Source of the DNA: Coemansia sp. RSA 1804
Taxonomy: Eukaryota > Kickxellomycota > Kickxellomycetes > Kickxellales > Kickxellaceae
DNA length: 44,282 nt
Assembly: GCA_027578815.1 (NCBI GenBank)
Contig: JANBTH010000054.1
Coordinates: forward strand, 1 to 44,282
Direction: 5' to 3'
Part shown: positions 17,885-26,937 of the stretch, piece after piece
How positions within the stretch are numbered: position 1 is the stretch's first letter
How the letters are laid out: every line of letters begins with the position of its first letter
Made by a program: the position numbers and the translations under genes
Notes under the pieces: model-generated
Database searches by the model: none
What the model saw: only the letters and a program-made list of their open reading frames with translations
Told to the model about the DNA's origin: nothing

Positions 17885-20398
17885 CTATAGCAGCGACTGC
17901 AGCTGCTGCTTGTATGCCTCCCTCATTTCGCTAATGTCGTGCTGCAGCTCCATCACCTGCTCAGTCTTCTCGCCCAGCATCTCCAGCGCCGTCTTGTGCC
18001 TGCGCTTCAGCTCATCCAGCTCACGGGCTGAACCCTTCAGCTGCGAGTTCTCGGTCCGCGCTGCTTCCAGCTCCTGCGACAGCTCAACAAGGCTCTCGGA
18101 GAACTCGTTCTTCTGCTTCAGGGCTGCTTGCAGCTGCGCCTTGAGCGACGCGATCTGTGCACCAAACTTCCTGGTCGCTGCATGCGTCGCAGCCGCTGAA
18201 TCGCTTGTCTGCGGAGATGGCCCACCGGTGCTGTCCGCAGCGCTTGTGCGTCGCTGTCTGCTGTCGGTTGACGAGATCGAGCTGACGGATAGGTTGCGGC
18301 CATGCCTGCCTGTCAACAAGGCTGCCGCCGATCCACGATCCGTTGGCGACTCGGCAATTACCTGCTGCTGCGGCGGCGGCGGCGACACGCTGAGAGAAGC
18401 TACTGCAGGCAGATCGGGTGGTGTTCTAAGACGCAGACTCTGCAACTCATCCAGCTTTGCAGACAGGCGGCGGACATTGCCATGAGCCTCCTCGAGCTGC
18501 CGCTTCATATCTGACCGTATCTTGGTCTCTGTCTGCAGCTGCTGGCGAACGCGCACCATCTCCTGCCGCACGCCCTCTGTTGCCTTTGCCTCGGCCGCCA
18601 CGTTGTTCTGCGCTTCGGCAAGCTCTGCCCCACGAGCGTTCAGCTTTGCTCTCAGGCTGTCAGTCTCCTGCACCAGCGTCCGTGAGCGCTCAGCAAGCTC
18701 GCTCTCCTTGCGCATCCAGTCGCGGCGCTGCTCTGTTTGGCGCGCCCGGAGCTCCTCCATCTGCTGAATCAGCGGTAGCGCATGCTGCTGAATCTCAATG
18801 CTCCTGTCGCTGCTCTTCAGCTCGGTGCTGCGCAGCTGGTCCTGCAGCGTGCGTATCTGTGTTAGAAGAGACACCTCTCTGTCACGCGCCTCTTCCTCGG
18901 CCGCCATCACCCGTTGCTGTAGTTCATCTGCCTGTGCTTGGAGTCGCTGCTGCGATGCGCTTGCCTCAGCCTTCACATCAACCAGCTGCTGTGCTGCCTC
19001 CCGCCTCGCCTCGTCCTTGGCGCTCTGCAGATCAAGACTGTAGCTGGATCGAGCAGCTGTCAGCTCGCTGTGCAACCCGGAAGCCTCTCGCTCTGCCTTA
19101 CTCAATGCCGATCGCAGCGCATTGGACGTTCCCTTCAGCGAATCCAGCTCGCGCTCGGCAGCCTTGCGCTGTGTGTCGGTCTCCTGCAGCCTGACTCTCA
19201 GTGCCTTCATGTTGTCTGCTGCAGACCGATCAGTCAAAGAAGCGTGTCTTAGCTTTTCGCTCAAGTCATCATTTTTGGAAACGGCAGCATCAAGCTTCTT
19301 CTGGATCAGCGCCATAGCCTTTTCATAGTTCTTGTTGTCCACCCTCAGCTTCTTAATCGAGTTTGACAGCCGAAGCTCTTTGGCCGACCATTGCTGGCCC
19401 TCCAGTAACAGCGACTCGATCCTCTTGCTGTAGTCCTCAATCACTGAACGCATGCCCTCTGTGTTTTCCGGTATGCTAGCTGCCCGTAGCTTCCGGAGCT
19501 CCTCCTGGATGTAAGGATTTTCAGCGCTAGGTGGGGCTGTAGCACCCACATTGTTCTTGGCAATGGTTGGATCTGACTCTAGAGTACTGCTTGCTTCGCT
19601 GCCACCATCAGGCCGCGACTGAACAGATCGCGCACCCTGGGCATCGCCCCTGACTCCTGCATCTATCGGCGTGTCTCTCGCTTTTGATTGTAAGCCAGCA
19701 ACGGCGGGCGTGTCTGCATCTGACAAGGTGCTTTTGGCGTGCGCCTGTTCTCTTCCGAATCCGCCATCAGCGGCCACGCTGGTCTTCCCGCGTGTCTCCG
19801 TGTTGCCCTCCAGCTCTATTCCAAAGGCATCAAGCAGATTTGAATCCATGTCGTCTTCCTGTACATCGACAACCCTCCCCTGGGCAGAACTATTCGGGCG
19901 CACACGCGCATCGTCAACACTGCGTGACTGAAGCGGGGCGATCGGTTGCTTTGCGCCTCTTGCCGGTGGAGAGGCTGAGGATAGCCCGGCATCCAGATCG
20001 CCATCGCCCGAGGCGCCTGGTAAGCCTGCAGGTTTTGCAGATGCTGATGAATCGGCAGACTGTCGCAGTGACCGCATGGACCGTGCATGTGCTAGCTGTC
20101 GGTTTCTTGGTCCGGCAGACATAGTAGACACGGCGCCCGTCTCGTGCTGGACCTCTAGATACCGATCCAAGTGCGTCTCTACCTGATTAAGGGCGCTTTT
20201 GAACATGCTTCCCCAGCCGCCAATTCCATTGGATGCAGGTGCATTGGCATTAGTGCTGGCTTTAGCATTAGTGGTGGCATTAACCTTGGCGTTGCTGCTG
20301 TTCCCATCGCTACCACTGGCTCTATTTGCGGGGCTGCTGTTGCTGCCAGGAAGCTGCTTGCCTGCGCCCAGCGGCCCACCTCCAAACAGGCTATTCAT
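17885..20398 (-). CDS. SGM1: TMF/Sgm1-type golgin, coiled-coil Golgi protein
   Basis: 837 aa, intronless, starting at ATG 20398-20396 (MNSLFGGGPLG). Residues 45-75 contain WGSMFKSALNQVETHLDRYL, the amphipathic N-terminal motif of TMF1/Sgm1 proteins. Residues ~75-300 are low complexity. From ~315 a long coiled coil begins with RSVIEDYSKRIESLLLEGQQ and ELRLSNSIKKLRVDNKNYEK, matching the TMF DNA-binding-named domain. The coiled coil continues to ~680. After a Ser/Pro linker, a C-terminal coiled coil carries HKTALEMLGEKTEQVMELQH and DISEMREAYKQQLQSLL, the TMF TATA-binding-named domain, which in practice binds Rab6/Ypt6 GTPases. The protein probably tethers vesicles at the Golgi. The stop is followed by little sequence without a clear AATAAA. 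Confidence 0.9.
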   Translation of the reverse strand: MNSLFGGGPLGAGKQLPGSNSSPANRASGSDGNSSNAKVNATTNAKASTNANAPASNGIGGWGSMFKSALNQVETHLDRYLEVQHETGAVSTMSAGPRNRQLAHARSMRSLRQSADSSASAKPAGLPGASGDGDLDAGLSSASPPARGAKQPIAPLQSRSVDDARVRPNSSAQGRVVDVQEDDMDSNLLDAFGIELEGNTETRGKTSVAADGGFGREQAHAKSTLSDADTPAVAGLQSKARDTPIDAGVRGDAQGARSVQSRPDGGSEASSTLESDPTIAKNNVGATAPPSAENPYIQEELRKLRAASIPENTEGMRSVIEDYSKRIESLLLEGQQWSAKELRLSNSIKKLRVDNKNYEKAMALIQKKLDAAVSKNDDLSEKLRHASLTDRSAADNMKALRVRLQETDTQRKAAERELDSLKGTSNALRSALSKAEREASGLHSELTAARSSYSLDLQSAKDEARREAAQQLVDVKAEASASQQRLQAQADELQQRVMAAEEEARDREVSLLTQIRTLQDQLRSTELKSSDRSIEIQQHALPLIQQMEELRARQTEQRRDWMRKESELAERSRTLVQETDSLRAKLNARGAELAEAQNNVAAEAKATEGVRQEMVRVRQQLQTETKIRSDMKRQLEEAHGNVRRLSAKLDELQSLRLRTPPDLPAVASLSVSPPPPQQQVIAESPTDRGSAAALLTGRHGRNLSVSSISSTDSRQRRTSAADSTGGPSPQTSDSAAATHAATRKFGAQIASLKAQLQAALKQKNEFSESLVELSQELEAARTENSQLKGSARELDELKRRHKTALEMLGEKTEQVMELQHDISEMREAYKQQLQSLL

Positions 20399-20786
20399 GG
20401 TCTTGCTATGCACCCGCGTGCCAGCCTAGTAGCCTCGTGCCAAGCTGGAACCGGCTGATTGCGTGTGGCGCTGCGGATTAGACACTTGGAGCGGCACGCC
20501 AGCGTATGGAGAAAGAAATGCACTGAAGAAGACAAACGATGCAGAGGGGGAAATAAAGAAAAGACGCTAAGGAGGGAAAACAAAAAAACAAAATTCAGCA
20601 AGAGAGAAAGAGATGGGGGCAGGCTGAAACCAGTAGCTGACAATTGCAATTGTAGCAGTTCGCAAAAGATAAAACAAAACACGTCACAGATACTGGTGTC
20701 GCTTTTGCAAGAATATAAACTTTGGGAGTCTGTTGCGCATCGAGATGGATATAAAAGCAGAGTAGAGAAAGGAAAGAAAGCATAGG
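20399..20786. other. intergenic, golgin promoter side
   Basis: About 390 nt between the golgin ATG and the RCC1 stop, both on the minus strand. It is purine-rich on the plus strand around 20510-20610 (so CT-rich for the golgin transcript). No gene was recognised. Confidence 0.5.
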
Positions 20787-22265
20787 CTACGCGGCAACAA
20801 TGACGGAGTGCTGGCCACCGGCGGCCACTCGGAGGACCTTCAAGCCCTCGATCTTCTGGCCCTGAAGGAGAGTGGGCAGCGCGACGTCCTCCTCCTCGCC
20901 ATTTCCCAGCTGGAGCATCTCGCCAAAGCCCCACGTGTAGGCTCTGCCGTCGGCGGCCAGCGCGATGTTATGGTTTGTGCCGCACGCAACATCGGCAACG
21001 GCAGACAGGCTCTCAACAAGCGTCGGCACTGAGATGGCCTTCTTGTGCACGGAGGCCTCGGCGTCAGAGGCAGCAGCCATGTCCTGCGGCAGCGTCGAAA
21101 ACGGCAGACCAGTCTGGTGCGAGTCCGAGCGGCCAAAGGTGTACAGCTTGCCGTCCTCGGTCAGCGCAACAGAGTGGTGCTCGCCGCCGCCGATCTTGGC
21201 AACGCGCAGATTCTTCAGCGCAGCAATGGGAGTGGGCTCGTAGATGACGCCTTCGTTGCCGCCATCGGCAGGCGACAGACCAAGCTGGTGGAAGTTGTTG
21301 AGCCCCCAGGAATAGACGGTGCCATCGCTTGCAACGGCAAAGCTGTGGTAGGCGCCGCAGCCGACATGGTTGATGTCGGCAAGACGCAGACGCTCTGGGC
21401 TGAGCCCATGCAACCGACGGCGCTCCATTATCAGACGGCCAAGCTGGCCCTGCTGGCCGCAGCCCCAGGCGTAGACCTTGCCGCTGGCCGACAGCGCCAG
21501 CGCATGGTCGCCGCCAGCACAGATGTCGACGATGGGCTCTCTGAAGTCGTTGATGACGATGGGCAGCTCCTGGATGTGGATGCGCTCGCTGAAGCCCATG
21601 ATGCCCTCGGAGCCGCGGAAGGTGCCCCACGAGTAGACGTGGCCGTCGTCAGCCACGGCAAACGTCGCGGAGTCGCTGCAGGCAACCTTGACGATGCGCA
21701 CGCCATCCAGCGCAGTCACGGGCGCTGCAACGAACTCGTCGCCAGCACGCCCAAGCACCTTCTGGTCGTTGCAGCCCCAAGACCACAGCTGTCCGTCGGC
21801 CGTCAGCGCCATCGTGTGCAGCCCGCCGCAGGCGATGCTGACGATGTTCTTGTCGCTGAGCTCAGCCGGCGGATACGGCTTCTTGCGCTCCGTCATGTCC
21901 TCGCCAAGCCCCAGCTGCCCGCAGTCGCCGTTGCCAAACACAAACACCTTGCCGCCCTCCTTGGCGCGCTCTGCAAGCCCGTGCACCGGCGCTGTGCGGC
22001 TCTTGAGGAAGGCTGCTGGCGCTGGGCGTCCTGGCTCTTTCGTTGCTGCTGCTGCTGCCTTTCTAGGTCTGGCCGCCGCCTTGCTGCTTCTCGCTGCCGC
22101 CCGCTCCTTTGCCTTTGCGGCCGCTGCGCCTCTCCTCATCGAGTCACCCGACGTCTTCTTCCTTACCGCGGTTTCTGATGCGGATGCGGCGTGCTTGACA
22201 GCCACCCTCCTTGCAGGCCCGCCGTCGGGTGTCTGGACCTTGCGCGTCTTGTTGCCGTTGAGCAT
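20787..22265 (-). CDS. SRM1: RCC1 family Ran guanine-nucleotide exchange factor
   Basis: 492 aa from ATG 22265-22263 (MLNGNKTRKV). The frame extends 16 codons upstream only to a GTG, so the ATG is preferred. Residues 1-105 are a Lys/Arg/Ala-rich nuclear-type tail. From ~105 a seven-bladed propeller follows, with blades starting KVFVFGNGDCGQLGLGED, QLWSWGCNDQKVLGRAGDEF, HVYSWGTFRGSEGIMGFSER, KVYAWGCGQQGQLGRLIMER, TVYSWGLNNFHQLGLS, KLYTFGRSDSHQTGLPF and RAYTWGFGEMLQLGNGEEED. The HTMALTADG, DHALALSASGK and YHSFAVASDGT repeats are canonical RCC1 elements. Length and the conserved SEGIMGF motif (third blade) fit the true RanGEF (Prp20/Srm1, S. pombe Pim1), which sits on chromatin and loads GTP on Ran for nuclear transport and spindle functions. 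I see no odd truncation. The codons are GC-rich, giving a long open antisense frame that I regard as a shadow. Confidence 0.93.
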   Translation of the reverse strand: MLNGNKTRKVQTPDGGPARRVAVKHAASASETAVRKKTSGDSMRRGAAAAKAKERAAARSSKAAARPRKAAAAATKEPGRPAPAAFLKSRTAPVHGLAERAKEGGKVFVFGNGDCGQLGLGEDMTERKKPYPPAELSDKNIVSIACGGLHTMALTADGQLWSWGCNDQKVLGRAGDEFVAAPVTALDGVRIVKVACSDSATFAVADDGHVYSWGTFRGSEGIMGFSERIHIQELPIVINDFREPIVDICAGGDHALALSASGKVYAWGCGQQGQLGRLIMERRRLHGLSPERLRLADINHVGCGAYHSFAVASDGTVYSWGLNNFHQLGLSPADGGNEGVIYEPTPIAALKNLRVAKIGGGEHHSVALTEDGKLYTFGRSDSHQTGLPFSTLPQDMAAASDAEASVHKKAISVPTLVESLSAVADVACGTNHNIALAADGRAYTWGFGEMLQLGNGEEEDVALPTLLQGQKIEGLKVLRVAAGGQHSVIVAA

Positions 22266-23583
22266 GTTCTCTCCTGTGCGTGCTCCTACGTTGTGTGTGT
22301 GTGTGCCAGGCACAAAAGACAGTGGCAGTAACAGCAGTTGTAGTAGCTGTGGCTGCAGTCGTGGTTAGTGTGGGCGAGCAGATATCGAGGTTACCCTTCC
22401 AGTGCTGGTGCTGGTGCTAGTGCCAGAGACAGAGACAGAGACAGGGACGAGAATAGAGAGGCAATGTGGGTGGGTGAACAAGGAATAGTGGATGGCGATG
22501 GGCTTTTCTTTCTTGGCTGCAACAGGTAGATAACATGCGCTTTTGTGGACGCGCGCTTCTTGTGCGAGATAAAAAAAGAGCACCGCAGGGCAAGGGTGTA
22601 AACGAAATTAGGATCTGTGCAAGTTTTGGGGCCCGCGCCTCGTTCTCTGCCACCGCTTGTCCTGCCCACAGCAAGACGCGAAAGGAGAAGAGATAATAAA
22701 GATGCATGCTAGGACGCCAACAAGAACACCATGAACAAGCCCCGTGTAATCGCATCTGTCCATACTCACATCCCTCGAGCTCCACAGAAGCCCCGTTGCT
22801 CCGCTCGCATCATCGCTCACCATTCAACACTCGCCATCCATACAGGCCGTGCGGGTCCTCTCCTCGCCTCGCCTCGCCTCTCTTCACATTCTACCTGTCT
22901 CTTGTATTGACTGCTTACTTTTGACCGACATTCTTTCTGGCTGTGGGTTTGCCTTTGCTTGAGGTTCCCAGATCAATATGACAAGTCTGTCTGTCTGTCT
23001 GTCGCTGGCTGGCTGCTGGTCGGGGTTCGTGTCTCCAGAACAGCTGCTGATGTGTATATAAAGAGCTTGTGTTCACTCGTTTGCCGATAAAGAAGAGAGG
23101 AGATAAAAAGAAGGAAAAAGCGGACTGATAGTGAAAAGGAGGGCTTTTGCTATTCTGTTTGCCGCTGAGTGCGGTTTCAATTATTTTCCGTCGGAAATGT
23201 AAAAGGCCAGATGCATGTACGCGTTGGATTACAAAACTTTTTTCATTTGTTTGAGCCAGCCGCACTCGCCACTACTGCTTCTGCTGCCCTGAATGGGCGT
23301 GTCCGCTCGTTCGCACTGGGTCTTTGCTTGTTTGTTTGTTTGTTTACGCTTCTCTTTTGTTTACGTTTGCGATCCCTGCGGTGCACGTGGACCGAGCTGT
23401 TCTAGGCTTGACAGGGACAATAGCTTTTTTGCATTACATAAAGTTTTATTTTTCTTTTCACACGCCCCCATGTCACCCATGTCTCCTATGTCCAGGTCAA
23501 AACAGGGGCGATGCGCTAGCAACCCCAGACAGAAAAGAAAGCAGCGAGTCTAGCCAGCAGACAAGAAAAAACATCTACCTGCC
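22266..23583. other. 1.3-kb intergenic region with simple repeats
   Basis: The gap between the RCC1 ATG and the MSS51 stop contains short simple repeats: (GT)n near 22292-22305, (GAGACA)n around 22427-22442, (CTCGC)n at 22862-22880, (CTGT)n at 22985-23003 and (TTTG)n at 23330-23345. A 71-codon minus-strand ATG frame (22823-22608) with one hydrophobic stretch is possible but unsupported. No RNA gene was recognised. Confidence 0.5.
23445..23450 (-). terminator. polyadenylation-like signal downstream of MSS51
   Basis: Minus-strand AATAAA about 135 nt past the MSS51 stop, in an AT-rich tract. Confidence 0.3.
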
Positions 23584-24960
23584 CTACTTGCTCTGCACCT
23601 CGTACCGCTTGCCGCGGAATGCGTAGATGCCCCAGTTGGCGATGGCCCACTCACGCAGGTTCCGGATGCCAAAGTCACGCTTGAGGCTTGCAAAGGGGTT
23701 CTTCTGCGGAAGAAGCAGCCAGTCCATCTTGTCGCCAAAGTCCTTCGCCAGCCCCTCGACGTCGGCATTCATGTCGCGCTCGTGGAACCCGGTTCCAAAG
23801 ACGGCACACTTTGTCTCCAGCAGCTTCTCGACGGTCGGATGCCACCCGTCGTGGCTCCGTGGATGCGACATTCCGGGGCTGAACAGGAAGAAGACGTCTG
23901 TGAATGGATCAAAGGGGGCAAAGTTCCAGATGGCATCGTGGAAATAGCCCTTGTGGTACTTGGGCGCCAAGCGCGATGACACAATGATAGTTGATCGCGT
24001 CTCCTCGGAAGCTGGAATGCACTCTGGGCCGACAAAGTAGATGTGGATTGGACTGTTGGGAAGCAGGTACGCCAGCTGCAGATACAGATGCGGTGGAAGC
24101 ATTGCCTCTGCGCGTGCTCCGAGAATGAAGATGCGCAGCGGCATCTGCTGCATCACAAGCTCCTTGTCGCTGCGCGCGAGATCGTGCTCTTTGATCGTTG
24201 CGCGCAGTGCTGTCATGGACTTTAGGCCCTCTGGCGTCAGCCCCTTGCCGAGTATGAACGGGCTGTACTGGTGCAGCGCTGCGCCTATCGTGATCGGATA
24301 GGTGAGCACCTTGCTCACATGCCGGATCGACCGATCTGAGTTGAGGTTTGTGAACGAGCGCGTGTACATGAAGGTATCCCAGTTGCTGAGGTTGACCACG
24401 ACCTCCGGGAGCTGCGCCGACGGAAACTCAAACTCGCGTAGCGTGCGGCCGGAGCGCAGATCGTGCTCGTCCTCATTTGCCTCGCGAAGGTGCGTGCACA
24501 GCTGCGCGTGCTGCTCTCTGTCGGCCTGCCAGTGCTCCTCGCTGCAGTGCGTCGGATATCCGCACTCCGGGCACTCAAACATCGGCTCCCGTGTTGCCGC
24601 GCGCCCCTTGGCCGACGTCTCCTCCACGCATGTCGGGCAGCACCCGTGCGCCTGGATAAGCCGCCCCTTCTCGCGCATCTCCTTGATCGGCGACTTTGAC
24701 AGCGGGTGGAACAGATCGCCCGGCTTCAGCAGCGACCGCTTCTTGCTGCGCTCCGCATCGCTGGTGGGTTTGTTTGGCGGCGACGGCGTGAAAAGCGACT
24801 TGAGCGATATATACCGCTTGGTCCCTATCTCGTACCTCTCCAACGTCTGCCGCATGTGTATGCTTGGCGGTTCCAGTCCATGTGTGGCCGCTCTGCCTAT
24901 GCGCACGCCATGTCGCCCATGTCGTGGCATACTTGTAAGGATTCGTCTGCAGCCCTGCAT
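23584..24960 (-). CDS. MSS51: Mss51, mitochondrial COX1 translation activator with MYND-type zinc finger
   Basis: 458 aa, intronless, ATG 24960-24958. The Arg-rich start (MQGCRRILTSMPRHGRHGVR) suits a mitochondrial presequence. After LKPGDLFHPLSKSP comes a MYND-like zinc finger at residues ~107-155. Its ligand series runs CCPTC, then FECPECGYPTHCSEEHW, then EQHAQLC. The C-terminal two thirds carry the Mss51-specific segments NLSNWDTFMYTRSF, LTYPITIGAALHQYSPFILG, MPLRIFILGARAEAMLPPHL and HIYFVGPECIP. Mss51 activates translation of mitochondrial COX1 mRNA and binds newly made Cox1, coupling its synthesis to complex IV assembly. Length matches yeast (~436 aa). A Cys-Pro pair at the first zinc-finger cysteine resembles the heme-regulatory motifs described in yeast. 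Two further mitochondrial mRNA factors (PPR, PET127) lie within 15 kb. Confidence 0.93.
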   Translation of the reverse strand: MQGCRRILTSMPRHGRHGVRIGRAATHGLEPPSIHMRQTLERYEIGTKRYISLKSLFTPSPPNKPTSDAERSKKRSLLKPGDLFHPLSKSPIKEMREKGRLIQAHGCCPTCVEETSAKGRAATREPMFECPECGYPTHCSEEHWQADREQHAQLCTHLREANEDEHDLRSGRTLREFEFPSAQLPEVVVNLSNWDTFMYTRSFTNLNSDRSIRHVSKVLTYPITIGAALHQYSPFILGKGLTPEGLKSMTALRATIKEHDLARSDKELVMQQMPLRIFILGARAEAMLPPHLYLQLAYLLPNSPIHIYFVGPECIPASEETRSTIIVSSRLAPKYHKGYFHDAIWNFAPFDPFTDVFFLFSPGMSHPRSHDGWHPTVEKLLETKCAVFGTGFHERDMNADVEGLAKDFGDKMDWLLLPQKNPFASLKRDFGIRNLREWAIANWGIYAFRGKRYEVQSK

Positions 24961-25440
24961 TCTACGCTTTGCGAATCGGCTAGAAAGTGTTCCGTGTGTA
25001 CACGAGCGATATCAGGCGGTGGAAGCGTAGGTGGATTAGAAGCTGAAAAGGAGTCTGGCTCTAGGTTGCAAATTGCACGATATCAATGGCATAGATTAGC
25101 AAGCAGCAAGCAAAAGCGAAGGTGAAAAAAGTGGAAATAAAAATATTTGCGTTTCCTACAATCTGTTTGATTGGGTCAGATTATGCTTTCTTTTAAGACG
25201 GATCCTCTGTTACCCAAAAAAACGACGACGTTATCATCACCCGCTGCTCACTCGAGTTCTTAAAGTCACTCAGCACACCATATATGAAATATGAAATATG
25301 AAATAAAAAGATATAAAGGAAAAAGTGGACTGTACTAGACAAACCGCACTGCTGTTGTGTTGATCCAATGTGCTACGAGAGCCTGCTAAAAAAACATTGA
25401 TGCCAATGATAGCAAACAGCGGTGGCTCTTGGGGGAATGG
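24961..25440. other. intergenic, MSS51 promoter side
   Basis: 480 nt between the MSS51 ATG and the stop of the questin-oxidase-like gene. A short tandem TATGAAA repeat lies at about 25282-25302. No gene was recognised. Confidence 0.5.
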
Positions 25441-26937
25441 TTAGCTCTTTTCGCGGTCCTCCCAGAACTGGTCATAGCCAAGCATCCCTCTGTCCCAGAA
25501 GCGCGTGCCTTTGTTTCTCTCGTCGCTTCGCTCGTAAAAGCTGCTCATGGTGATTGTGTCCAGCGTAGTGCGAGCGATGTAGAGCCAGTTCACGGGAGGC
25601 GTCTTTTGCCTGGTGCTGTTCTTATCTTGCTTCTGCAGCGCACTGAGGATGTCGCCACGCCAAAGGGTTCTGACAACCTTGGGCGCATGGATATCGTCGT
25701 GGTTAATGGCATCGTTAAAGATCTCAAGCCACGGGTTGCTTGGCTCTCCATGAGGGCCATTGACAACTTTGCGCGCATCCTCTGCTGTGTGTTCTGGAGT
25801 GACAAAGAGCTGCGGTGCGCCACCCGCCGAGTATATGTTTAGCACCGCCATGCAATGGGCGTGGAGGAGTCTGGCCTTCTGTTCAGTGGACAGAACCTCA
25901 AAATAAATCGGCATAAAGTACAACGACGTCAGGCAGTGCATGGTCGAAAAGTCCAGCACTTGTTTGTATCCTGGTCGGGTGGTCGACACGTAGAGTAGCA
26001 CAACAGTGGATAGTAGCTCTTCGTACTTTGCGTTAATAGCAGCATCGTCGGCATCCACAGTCCACAGTCCTCCATATTTCGACGCAAGCTTTCTTCCAAG
26101 CGCAACATTCTCTGATCCAGATACGGCGTCCTCGTACTTGATGCCAGCAGCCGTTCGCTCGTCGCGAAGCATGTCCAGAATCTGCATCAACGACAGATCT
26201 TTGGCGGTTCCACTGGCCATGCTTGCGCCCATCTCCTCGAAGGCATCCGAGAAATACGTTTCATCCGCATATGGACCATGAACGCAAGCCTGTGCCAGCG
26301 CTGTTGCTGTTATTGCCTTGCTGTCAAACTCAAGCCCATAGCCCATCTGGATCAGCGGGTGGAAAATCCCGTTCATAAAGCACGGAAACACATGTCGGTT
26401 GAATATATACTTTGGAACCACCTCATGCCACTTATCGCCGGCTGCCTCAACCTCCTTGCGGAAGAAGGCGACATAATCCGGGTAGTTCTCTTCCTTTGAC
26501 AGATAATCGACAAAATTGCTGGCACTGATCTCTGTCTGGTGCTTTGGCATTGCCGGACGCTGCATCTGTCTGTTGCCATCAAATATCTCCTGGAGGCGCT
26601 TTGAGGACCCTCCCATCGAAAACACCGCCAGAAGATGGTGGTTGAGATGGTTGTGGAAATGCATGTGGTTGAAGAAGACGTGGTGTTCCAGGTAGTCTCT
26701 GGCACACAGACGAACAGCTTCCTTTCTGGTCTTGCCGTCGATCCCAGGAAGAAGCATCCCGGACGACGCATGGCCAAGCTCCATGCCCGCCTTTTGAATC
26801 ACACTGTAGTCGGAGTCATCATGGGTTGGTAGGCCCTTGGTCCTCGACTCTGCAGTGTCCATCATATTCCTAAGACTGGTAGAAGGAGTACGATATATGC
26901 GAATGTGTCTAGCTGCTCTGCGTAGACCAACTAACAT
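25441..26937 (-). CDS. questin-oxidase-like protein (AflY/DUF4243 family)
   Basis: 498 aa, intronless, ATG 26937-26935. Residues ~80-105 contain a histidine-rich stretch (HHVFFNHMHFHNHLNHHLL) typical of the questin oxidase family (AflY, GedK, MdpL relatives). Other family-like features are YIFNRHVFPCFMNGIFHPLI, IQMGYGLEFDSKAITATALA and the late VLLYVSTTRPGYKQVLDFST. Characterised members open an anthraquinone ring in fungal polyketide pathways. The many relatives in fungi without such clusters have no known substrate. No polyketide synthase or other biosynthetic gene is nearby, so a secondary-metabolism role is not supported by context. The first 30 residues (LRRAARHIRIYRTPSTSLRN) are basic and Ser-containing, resembling a mitochondrial presequence; a later start at Met25 would remove it. 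The protein is complete by length. Confidence 0.8.
   Translation of the reverse strand: MLVGLRRAARHIRIYRTPSTSLRNMMDTAESRTKGLPTHDDSDYSVIQKAGMELGHASSGMLLPGIDGKTRKEAVRLCARDYLEHHVFFNHMHFHNHLNHHLLAVFSMGGSSKRLQEIFDGNRQMQRPAMPKHQTEISASNFVDYLSKEENYPDYVAFFRKEVEAAGDKWHEVVPKYIFNRHVFPCFMNGIFHPLIQMGYGLEFDSKAITATALAQACVHGPYADETYFSDAFEEMGASMASGTAKDLSLMQILDMLRDERTAAGIKYEDAVSGSENVALGRKLASKYGGLWTVDADDAAINAKYEELLSTVVLLYVSTTRPGYKQVLDFSTMHCLTSLYFMPIYFEVLSTEQKARLLHAHCMAVLNIYSAGGAPQLFVTPEHTAEDARKVVNGPHGEPSNPWLEIFNDAINHDDIHAPKVVRTLWRGDILSALQKQDKNSTRQKTPPVNWLYIARTTLDTITMSSFYERSDERNKGTRFWDRGMLGYDQFWEDREKS

Noticed and set aside
18457..19194. Plus-strand open frame of 245 codons opposite the golgin gene
   Set aside because: It mirrors the coiled-coil gene's biased codons and has no recognisable domain.
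21045..22178. Long plus-strand open frame (~377 codons) opposite RCC1
   Set aside because: It is antisense to a clear RCC1 propeller gene; GC-rich codons leave few stop triplets on the other strand.
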